From NCBI GenBank assembly GCA_023055505.1, contig JALIRH010000023.1, positions 4,036,423-4,100,422 of the forward strand: a stretch of 64,000 nt of DNA. Direction: 5' to 3'. The translations under genes were made by a program, and so were the position numbers. This document shows, piece after piece, positions 54,601-64,000 of the stretch. Below the pieces are notes generated by a model, which was given only the letters and a program-made list of their open reading frames with translations, was not told the DNA's origin and did no database searches. How positions within the stretch are numbered: the first letter of the stretch is position 1; each line of letters opens with the position of its first letter. Origin of the DNA: Callipepla californica brunnescens (taxonomy: Eukaryota; Chordata; Aves; Galliformes; Odontophoridae).

Positions 54601-57600
54601 CCCTTATGTTTTTCTTTTTTTTTGGTGTTTTTTTTGACTTCATAATTGTAAGTGAGAAATGCTGAAAAACAGAAAAACGTTGAAGCCAGGAGGCTTCTAC
54701 TGTCTTTAATTAGCAAATGGATGCAACAACTTGAAAATGGTTCCCACATTTCTTCCAGTAACTTTCCATCCCCATGGCAAAAATCAGTGGAATCTGTCGG
54801 AGAGCTAAGAGCCACACAATATGATAAAACTTCTGCTTTGTCAGCTTTAGGTAAAATGCAATGGTTTTGTGTTGGAAGAGTTGGGAACAGTTAAGAATTA
54901 TGTTCCTCTGTGGTGAAATTTTATGTGCTTTCTTTCTTTTTTTTTTTTTTTTAATTAGTCAACGAATATAGCTCAGGGATTGAACAGAGTAATAAATTTG
55001 GAAATTCCTACTGATCAGTTCTTCAAGCTGAGTGAACTGTGCATTCTTTTCCAGAAGTCATATGTTCTGTGATATTGAATAGTAACTTTATAAAGGAATG
55101 CTCTAAACTTCATTCTTACATCTTTTTTCATAATTTCTCTTATAGTTGAGGCGAGGCCTCATCATTCTTATAAATAATGCTGCTCTTCAAACATATCTAG
55201 TCTGATAGCCTCTTCTGACTTGCTTCTGATGGAGAGCTATGATGAGTGGTGGTCAACTCTGTCCCAAAATGAACTCTGTCCCAGTCTCAATTTTCTAACA
55301 GTTTTCTAAATCATTGTTATTAACGTTGCTTCTGGGAACAAACATGAGCTGTTTTTGTCATAGAGGATGAGTAATTTCTGCTCTTTATGGTCTTATATAT
55401 AAAAAAAGATAAAATAATTCAACTGAACTAACACATGGAATAAAAGATGCAGATCACAAGGCACAAAACAGCTTGGAAAAAAATTGTTACTGAATATTTT
55501 CTTTGGGGTACTGCTTCCATAAAAGGAAAAAAATGGGAAATTTGGTCTTAAGTGATTTAGTCCTCTGGATTGTGATTGAGTTGGGATTCATCCAGACGAA
55601 TGTCATTTTAAACAAGTACGATAGGAAATGTTAAGTCTCTGCTAGGCAGGGACTGTTTTTGTCATAAGTAGACATTCAGACATTCTGTAGACTGCTTTTT
55701 TTTTTCCTTGCATTTTGTTCTGTGTTACACATGTGTTTTATGAGCATTTGCCAACATACTTCAGTTATACAAAACCCCAGTTATAAAAATCTGAGGGCTT
55801 AATGTAAGTTCAGTGTATTATACTAACTCTTTTATCAACTACACTAAACATTTTTATGAGTCAGTTTTAAACCTATTTCTGTATGAATTTACAAACCAGC
55901 AAGTGCATAGAATGTGCATGTGAATCATGCAGATACTGAAGCATCAAGACATTCACAGTCAAGTACCTGCTGTTTGTTCACTCCTGGAATTACTGTTGGA
56001 ATCGGAAACATTTTATTAGGCAGTATTAATATACTGTTACATGTTTTCCTCCTTCTAAATACAAGCTCTGCCTTAGGTAATTTTTTTTTACTTGTATCAA
56101 TATATATATATTTAATTTTAAAAAATCATTAGTTGAAGTAAACTGTATTCATCACTATAGTATTAAGAAAAAACTCTACTACATCAGAATTGTGATGATA
56201 CTGTGTTATTATATATTTTTTTTTCTAAAGCCCTTTTCACTTTTAGCAGTTTTGTGAATTTGATGAGCTGTGGCCAATACAATATGTCATACTATATACT
56301 ATGGTGCAGGTCTTTTATAACAAAAATGTTTATTGAAAGTTATTATTTTTCTAAAAACGAATTTTGAATTTTGTTGTCTGGAAAACCATTTGAAGGAACA
56401 GAAGGGCTTCTGTCTTTTCTAGGTTTAATTCCTTTTCAAGTTCAAATAGTAGATCACAATTATGATGCAACACCATAATTTTCCCCACTGTTGCTATTCA
56501 GTGCTATTGAGATCCTTTAAAGTTGACTGAAGTGATACTTTTTTCCCTCAAGCGTTCCTTCTGTTGAGCATTTTTCTCTTTGTCTGATATACTTTCACAG
56601 TTTCACATTTTTCAGTTATTGACACCAAGTTTGTTCAAGGTCAATTTGTCTAGCGTTAAATCAATAGGTTTTATGCCATTAGGAAGTGAAGTGTCTCCCT
56701 CCACCCTGTATAAAAACTACAGTTTTGAAAGTGTTACTGTTCTGTTTCAGAAATTACTATCCAGAATCCTTCGGATAAGAGGGCTGACAGTAGGTTATGT
56801 TGTCCTGTGTACAAAATTGTTCACTAGGATTTGAACTGTAAAGGAGAGGATCTGGTGTGTGGTGGTTTTTTTTTTGTGATTTTTTTTCTTATGGTGTTGT
56901 TTTGTTATTTTCTTTGTTGTTCTTTTTGTTGCAATAGTAGTAGCAGGTGCAAATGCATTCTGTTCAGTACTTTCACAGAGTGCAAGCCATTAGTGTAGTA
57001 CTGAGTGTGTGTGAGCCTGCTGCATGTGTAAGACAGGCTCTGACTTGACATTATGCTGAACTTGCTCAGTTGACTTCCATTTACTCTGATTTACAAAGAT
57101 TAACCTGAAATAAATCCTATATTGATATGACTTTATGCTCAGTCATTGTAAATGCATCTCAGTATCCAGGCTGCAGAGTCTGCGTACTGTTCATAATCTT
57201 GTTTGACAAGGAAAAAAATGTCCCTCCTTCTTGCACTTGGTCATCCATTTACATGAAACTTACAATTTCAATGAACTTTTCAACTGTTCATGGGAAAAGT
57301 AGCTAGCAGTCTCCAGATGCCTACGGCTTGCATTATCTTTCAAGACTGCTGAACTTAGGTTTGTTTTTTTCATTATCTGACTTTTTTTTTTCCTTCAGTT
57401 CCTATTCTAAAGTAGTTGAACCATTTGTTATTTAGGCTCTGTTTGAGCTCTTGGTATACGCAAAGGTGGCTCATCAGTTTGATTCATCTGTTTTATTGCT
57501 TTTTGTTCTGATAAGCCAAGAAGTACTGCAGATGCTTTTTGTTTTTCTTTTCTTGGACCTTGTGATTGTTTTTATCATCTTCATGAGCTTCTCATGAACC

Positions 57601-59085
57601 CTTCATATTTTTATTCAAATTAGAAACCTATCAGCTGTTCTAGTTTAATTCTAACGTTTTTTTTTTCCTAGTTTCCTCCTGTTTTGTCCCGAAGACCAGT
57701 TCCGTATTCAATTTTGTATCCATTACATTCATCCAAAAGTCCCTTCTTTAGGTTAAAAAAAAATGCTACAAAGATAATGTGGGGGTAGACAGCAGTAAAT
57801 GGGTTAAAATTATTAGATAAAAAGGCATTAATGGAAGATGTTCATTTATTTATATATTTCAGGCAGCCATTTTTTGTATTAAAACTCCAGAGAATCAGTG
57901 TGTTTCTTATTTTTTATTAAGCTCTGTTACACACAGCCATATGATCGCAGTGCTTTAGTGTTCTGAATTAGTTACAAGGCAGACAAAGCCATCTCTTTTT
58001 GAACCTTTGCTTACATTCTGCGTTTTCTGTCTTATCTTGAAGGATCTTCAGTGCTAAGTAAATTGTGATGTTAGTATATGGGCCTATGGGTTTTTGATGG
58101 GAGAGGAATAAGAGATTAAAGCAGATAGATCATTTTCTCTGCATTCTTTCACTTCATTTCGGGAGTATTTCAGGATGCATGTCGGGAGGTCAGCGGGTTA
58201 TGATGCACCATTGCTTTGCATGATTATCTTGTCACAGGAAGTTCAGTAGGCCTTGACAGATGCTGTTTTACTTAGGTTATGGTCTCAGGTCGTTATTTTA
58301 AAGTTGAAAACAGAGGGAGAAATGGGTGAAATTTTCAAAACAACTTAGCTAAAATTTAAACAATGACTGGAGATACTGATTTCCAAATGTTTTAAATGTT
58401 ACCTAGATGTACAGCGCTTTAGAAAGTGTGCTTTCAGTTTTGGAAATTAACAGAACTGTTTTCCTAAATTCAAGTTTAAGTCCTCAGGAAATTAATTCCA
58501 AAGACTTTTAGTGTCCTCAGTTCATATTGACTTTAAAGTATTATTGTACAACAGTAAAGAAGTCAGGACTTAAATTTTGTTTAGGACTTTCAATCCTTTG
58601 TACTGAATGGTTAACTGCTGTTTCTAAGTGAGATTGGATTCTTTATTATGTGAATTTCAGTTCTTTAACTGGAATTGCAGATGTAAAAAAAAGTTTTATA
58701 CTGTTGAAATATATGCGACTAAACTCAAACAACAATATAAGTAAATTGCCTTTAATTAAAACCTAAACTGAAAACCCCTAGTTCTCTTATTTAGTACAGT
58801 ACTATCTGCATTTTTTTTGTTTTAACCATTTTTTTTGTACAATCCCAAGTAACATGATGTAAGATCCTCCTGTATTTTTCCTTATCTGCTGCTAAGACAT
58901 ATACTACTTCCAAAGAGGAGGTGGACGTAAAGAATTCACTTATTTAGCTCTCAAATACTTCTACCTATGAAACAAAAATCACATCCTTCCTCACACATGG
59001 CCTGCCTCTTGAGGGCTACAAGCCAACTGGCCTTTAGTGATCTCCTGTCACATCAGTTGGAAAGCTTTAATAATAATAATAGTTT

Positions 59086-59103
59086 AAAAAAAAAAAAAAA
59101 AAA
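59086..59103. repeat. Poly-A tract (18) after (TAA)n
   Basis: Four TAA units (59070-59081) followed shortly by 18 A, immediately left of the CpG-enriched patch. Confidence 0.9.
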
Positions 59104-59219
59104 GTCTTAGTTTAACTACAGGACATTCACTAGCTTTTCTTTCCAAGGAAAGAGGATTTAAACAAACTTTCCATAACATTTGTTAGATGTGTATTTCATA
59201 GTAACCACCATGAAGTTCA

Positions 59220-59790
59220 CTGCATTTAAGGAGGCGACGAAGCCAGGATGAAAAGATACAAATTCATGAAGGCTCGGCTTCACAGCTGGCGTATAATCCC
59301 CTCTGTTGTCGCTGGTGCCCTGGCCTCGGTACCCAGCAGAACAAAGGGAGCTGAATTGGAAATGGTGGGAGCTGGGGAGCCTCTTGCTGGCAGCACATCT
59401 GATGGCCATAGGCCTTGTCAGGGCGCAGCGTGATACCCTTTATTCTGGGTGACAGATGCGAGGTGGGTTCTGCAAGGGGGAAGTCATTACTAGCGTGAGG
59501 GCAGTGTCAGATCAAAAGTAACCAGCGATCAAACAAGGTAAAGGGCTGTGGAAAACAGGCTTTCTGTCTGGCTGTAGCACCTGCCAGAGCACTGGGGGGA
59601 ATAGGCCTTGCGTGTCAGGTTGAGCTTGTTGCCTTTGATGCAGGGAGAATGGCTGGAGATGGAAACTGGAGTGGAGAGGGAAGATTTTCATTTCCCGTTT
59701 CTTTGGGGCAGTTAAAGATGCGTTGCTATGTAATGCTGACATGAACTTTGCAGCTGACGACTCTCCGTTCGACTGCTGCTAGAAACAGAA
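59220..59790. other. CpG- and GC-enriched patch inside AT-rich intron 4
   Basis: For about 570 bases the composition is clearly GC-richer than on either side. CpG recurs (GGCGACGAAG, CTCGGCTTC, GGCGTATAAT, TGTCGCTGG, GGGCGCAGCG, TTGCGTGTC, GATGCGTTG), while CpG is rare nearby. I recognise no transposon, and no open frame here has a known domain. It could be an intronic regulatory element, an unannotated exon or transcript start, or an old GC-rich insertion. I cannot choose between these from sequence. Confidence 0.45.
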
Positions 59791-61132
59791 TGCTCAGGCC
59801 TTCGGTATTCCGTTTCCAGTGTAGTGTCTCTCTGATTAATTTTCAATGATGTTGCATTCTGATGACTGAGAAAAAGAATACATTAATCTATAGTTTTAGT
59901 TTCTTGAAGCAAATGATAAACTGTTACAGTTTTGTTGTTTTTTAATCTGTTTAATGAATTACTATGCAAAAACAATTACTATCATGTGGATTAAATCTGA
60001 ACTGCAGGATCTGGAAGTTCTTTTCCTGTTAATGAACTTGTGAAGGCATATCTTAATCTCAGTTTATGCATTCTGTTCAAAATTTCATATATCTATCAAT
60101 TTCTTTAAACAGAAATGGAGATATACAAGCATGTAATAAAGTACACACTTTTTTTTCTTAAATGTGTGAATACTTGGACTGTACTTCAGAATATTAACTC
60201 TTACGTTATTGACAGCTATAAAACAGCTACAACTGTTAACATTCCATGTATGGTGATAACATGCTATAGTTGGTGTCCATGGAATAGAAGTAATTTTTGA
60301 GTATCTACAAAGATGCATATAAAACTTAATTTATACCTTTGCTGGCTCTTCATGGTGTTTCATCACAGAGTTCTGTATTTTATTAAGCAAACGTGATGGA
60401 AATATCTCCCCCATTTATTCATTCTTTTTATTCTGTTAAAGATATGTTACAATATCTCTTGTTATTCATGGCTGTCTTTATATAGTCAATGCAATAACGA
60501 CAAAAAAAAAAGCCTTTTATTAGGGGGTATAGTCATCAAATTTCAGCTGTAATTATTTTCCACTCTGGAATTAGCAAATAGTCGTATAAATGTTTTAGAG
60601 TCTTCTTCAAAACATGTCTTAAGCAAATAAATTATTTGAAAAATCATTTAGCTGCTAGTTGTACTCTACACTTCCAACACTTTCTAAAGGAAATTCCTAA
60701 CTTATTTTTAAGTCTGATGAGTGCATTTTTAGTTTTTAATCTAGAAGTGTGTTTGTTCAGACATTGCTGACATTTCAGATGGTAAATGAGTCCATAATTG
60801 CATCTACCAATAACTCAGAATAAAAATGAAATAAAACTTGCGCAAAGAATATAAGTAAGTATTGTCTAAGCAAAATGGAAATATATGTGCAGCTCTGAAA
60901 GCATTTGAAAGACAGTGCAGAACTAACAGAAACAATATCTTCAATGTTGCAAAGCCTAAAGAAATGCAAGCGTTCGCAGATGGGTAGGCAGGCTTGTTCT
61001 TCTTGGTTGTGTAATAGTGCAGCATCCAGCCAACTTTTCATGCTTTACTGTTACATTAAGTTACCTCTTTCATTTCAGCTGACCGCAGTTTTTAAATTTA
61101 AAATAGTTGTGATTGGTATATCTTTTTTCCTT

Positions 61133-61187
61133 TTTAAATTAATTAATTAATTAATTAATTAAAACAACAACAACAACAACAAAAAAC
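61133..61187. repeat. (AATT)n followed by (CAA)n
   Basis: About seven AATT units, each self-complementary, run directly into about six CAA units and an A run, in intron 4. Confidence 0.93.
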
Positions 61188-61927
61188 CTTCTTTTATTTA
61201 TCTCTAAGCTACAGGGAAGGAACTACAAATTAACAAATAAAGAAAACTTAAGATGCACTTGTATGCTTTAAGCTGAAGTTACTTGCAGTTTTCTTTCTAT
61301 CGTAGAATAATCTAGATAAAACAGATTTCATTATACGTGTATGACTTCTTTGTTACTGTTCTTAAGTTAAGTGGAACTCAAAATCTTAAATGTCCTGTGT
61401 AAGGACTGTAAAGTCTAAGACAAGATTAGCTATTGCAGTGCTGTCAGACTCCTCACACATCTAGCTTCAGGCAGTCTTTCAATTGACAAAACGTAGCTCC
61501 CTCACACTTCCCTGTATTGTCCTGCCCCTGCCAAGGCCTTCCTAAAATTTCTTGTATTCTGCCTGGATTTGCAACCAAAAGGAAGAGTTTGTCTGACATT
61601 GGTTTGAAGGAAATTGACTGTTTGACTCCTTGTTTTGTTTTGTTTTATTTCATTATTCTTCACATCTGCTAGAGCTATTTAATGCAATACCATTTCTGTG
61701 TATTTTGTAGAATTTTTGTTTAAAATAATAATTAAAAAATACTCTAATTTTGTAAATAACAGCCTTCTGCATTAAGTTAATTACATTTTATGGAGTTACT
61801 TTTCACGAAATCACTTCAGAATTCTAGTATCAGGTGTTTTTTCAAGCAATAGAAATACTGTTCTTTTTCTTATCATTTATTCTGAAATGTTCTGACTGGT
61901 TGGTAGGGTTGGCAGGTTAGGAATTCC

Positions 61928-61948
61928 TTTTTTTTTTTTTTTTTTTTT
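61928..61948. repeat. Poly-T tract (21)
   Basis: Pure T run on the sense strand in intron 4. Confidence 0.93.
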
Positions 61949-63989
61949 ACCTTTTATTATTTATTTTCATATTTTTCTATTTTTCTAATGGAAGACATTT
62001 TTTTTCTTTTTTTTCTTTTTCCTGCAAAAACTCTTTCTTAAGGTATGATGTGCATATACATCTGTTTCTTATTCCATACCATTTTACGTCTTGCTTTTAC
62101 ATAGTTAACAAACATGTTTAAAACTGTAGTGATTTGTGGTGATGAGTGCATAATTAGTCACAGGGAATATAAAACCCTTTGGGCCTTAACGTTCTCCTTT
62201 TTGGACTCTCACTACTTCCACATTTGTTTCAAATTTATGTGACTTCTTTTTTTCTTCACAGAATTTGTCTTGTTTGGAAAGTGAATCTTTTGTCCGTGTT
62301 TACTCTTGAAACTTTCATTTTTTATTCAAAGTGTGTAAATAATTTATTATTTAAAATTGTTTTATTATAGGATTTTTTCCACTAGCAGGCTAAATAATTT
62401 GTTAAAGGAAAGTTTGCAATCTAATGATAACTTTATATACCTTAGAGACAGTAAACACCAATCTGTCAGCCATTTTAGTTAATAGTTGCTAAAAAGATTT
62501 AAATTCCCAAATCTGTTTATATCTGATTCCTAATAATTAGGTATTAAACAGCATAATCATAGTTTCAAAAGGGTTTCCAGTAAATGCTTAGTTACATTTT
62601 CTATTATTTCTGTTTATATAACTGCACTTAAAATTGCTAGGAATGTATTGAACTTTTATTAATATAGTTGAGAAAAAAATGAAGTCAGAAATAAGCCAGA
62701 CAGATTGTACTGTTTCCAGCCCTTCTTTTTGATGTTTCGGTCTCTGCTTTGATTTTCTTCATCTTACTGCTATTTTCCAGAATTCGAGCATGCATCCTTT
62801 CCCTTCCTTTTGACTTTAACATAAGACAGTTAGTTTCTTTTCCATGTGGTAACTTTATTCTTGCCTGGAACTGGACTTATTTTGCATTCTTATATTTAGT
62901 TTACAGAAAATAAAACTTAAATGTACATAGTGTTAAAAATCCAGTAGTTTCTATAAGCAGTTTATCAGTCTGTTTCCAGCGCAGGAAGAGTACACTTAAA
63001 AAGTGCATTCAAGTTTTTTAAACTGCAAAAAGGTTTTTGCAGACATACTGAAAGAAAAAAGAAAATTTGTGGAATTATGTACCATGTCAAAGGAATTTAT
63101 GTCCTATTTTGAAAAGCATTCTGTATAAATTGTATGTTTCTGCAGAGTTCTTTGTGTACTGTGCAAAAGAAAACATCCCACTATTACTGTTTCAGCTAAT
63201 ACAAGCAAGAATTTTTGAACTTCAGGAGAGAAGGAAATGGGAAGTAAAGAAATACTTTGAACAGTGTGGGAAAAATGGATACTAAATGTGAAATTTATTA
63301 GCAAATTCACATAAAAGATAACAAATTAAAAACTGAACTAAAGGTATTTATATGTTTTCAAAAATTAATCACTTAGGAATGTAGTAGTATTAGTCACACC
63401 TATCCATTTAAGACTTTTTTTTTTTAAGGCAGTGGTTGGCTCTTAAGCTCATACAAATCTTGTTTATACCACCTTTTATTGTAAATTAAGATGGTCATTT
63501 TGCTCAATGCAGGTCTGTTAAATATCTTCAAACTTGCTGTCATAGTATTTTAATTTCATGTTTGGTTTAATCTTACACTAGCATGTTTATGGAGTCATTC
63601 ATCTGTTAATACAAGCATAAATTATTGTTAAGCACTAAATGAATTCAGAGGAAGTTACCATCCTTATGGATGTTTAATTCCGTACCCTTTTGAAAACTGT
63701 TTGAATTTCTGTCCCTGCAGGTTCATGGTATGTAGCGTTTTTTACCCTTTTGATTATGAACAAGTACATTAAGGTATTAGTCTAGGCTGATTCTTTCATT
63801 CAGACAGCTTGAGAAATATATTGCACTCACCAGATTTGCTTAAGAATTACTGTCCATAAAACTACTCGGTATGTTAAGATTGTATTTATGTTTTCCCATT
63901 TCATTTTTATTTCTTTCGCAAGAAGTAGAGCATATGTCTTGCCAATTATTGCTAAGTTGCAATAATGCTGAAACTGCAACTTATTTTTC

Positions 63990-64000
63990 TGTGTGTGTGT
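63990..64000. repeat. (TG)n microsatellite, cut by window edge
   Basis: The last 11 bases are TG units and probably continue beyond the window. Confidence 0.7.

Larger units (their letters stand above)
36771..64000 (+). other. FBXL17: FBXL17 intron 4 (more than 27.2 kb, continues past the window)
   Basis: It starts GTAAGT; the acceptor lies beyond 64000. CR1 occurs at 38.4-38.9, 46.5, 49.1-52.2 and 52.5 kb. The stretches 36771-38400, 38925-46547, 46613-49089 and 52691-64000 hold only simple repeats, one tandem duplication (40.1 kb) and one GC/CpG-rich patch (59.2-59.8 kb). Open frames of 60-100 codons in these stretches lack domains and flanking splice sites, and I regard them as chance. Mammalian FBXL17 also has very long introns. 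Confidence 0.85.

Noticed and set aside
54652..54894. 80-codon plus-strand open frame in intron 4 as a possible hidden exon
   Set aside because: There is no family resemblance and no paired acceptor and donor of good quality; it is within the length expected by chance.
63067..63285. 72-codon open frame near the right edge as a candidate FBXL17 exon 5
   Set aside because: Its translation does not resemble the expected VTDQSVKAF... leucine-rich repeat continuation.
36771..64000. Search by eye for FBXL17 exon 5
   Set aside because: No AG-flanked segment with the expected codons was found, so the exon is taken to lie past 64000. A profile search would be more reliable than reading.
1..64000. 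tRNA, rRNA, CRISPR arrays and prokaryotic-type operons or terminators
   Set aside because: Nothing resembling tRNA A/B boxes in the right arrangement, rRNA, or regularly spaced repeats was seen. The DNA is vertebrate.

Overview
The window looks like bird DNA, most likely from a galliform such as chicken. It holds about twenty pieces of the avian LINE CR1, recognised by 3' ends made of repeated ATTCTATG-like octamers. It also has avian LTR elements, no recognisable SINEs, and one large vertebrate gene whose first exon sits in a very GC-rich CpG island. The only protein-coding gene I can support is FBXL17, on the plus strand. It encodes the F-box and leucine-rich-repeat substrate receptor of an SCF (SKP1-CUL1-F-box) ubiquitin ligase. 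The human 5q21 region carrying FBXL17 corresponds to the chicken Z chromosome, so this is probably Z sequence; that placement is an inference from known synteny.

Layout. Positions 1-16,840 are the 5' flank of FBXL17. I found no gene there, only CR1 fragments on both strands, one CR1 copy with a nearly open ORF2 remnant (9282-10392) and two LTR-like elements (11479-11871, 14249-14735). Positions 16,840-18,650 are a CpG island with the promoter, 5' leader and exon 1. Exons 1 to 4 are 17675-18412, 33432-33554, 35737-35994 and 36639-36770. Together they give 417 codons with phase-0 junctions and canonical GT/AG sites. Exon 1 encodes a low-complexity N-terminal region and the start of the F-box, exon 2 completes the F-box, and exons 3 and 4 encode the first leucine-rich repeats. 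About 200 C-terminal codons, by comparison with the mammalian protein, lie beyond the window. Intron 4 runs from 36771 past the right edge.

Intron 1 (15 kb) holds a decayed endogenous retrovirus on the minus strand (about 24.4-26.9 kb), a CR1 inserted inside another CR1 (28.2-29.5 kb), and an LTR split by a CR1 (31.4-32.4 kb). Intron 4 holds an intact-ended CR1 (38.4-38.9 kb), a second CR1-in-CR1 nest (49.1-52.2 kb), a 32-bp perfect tandem duplication (40.1 kb), and an unexplained CpG- and GC-enriched patch (59.2-59.8 kb) in otherwise AT-rich DNA. From about 52.7 kb to the end I recognise no transposon.

I found no CRISPR array, operon, tRNA, rRNA or new multi-gene system. The observations most worth checking are a myristoylation-like N-terminus on FBXL17, an upstream ORF in its leader, the nested insertions that order transposon activity in time, and the intronic CpG-rich patch.
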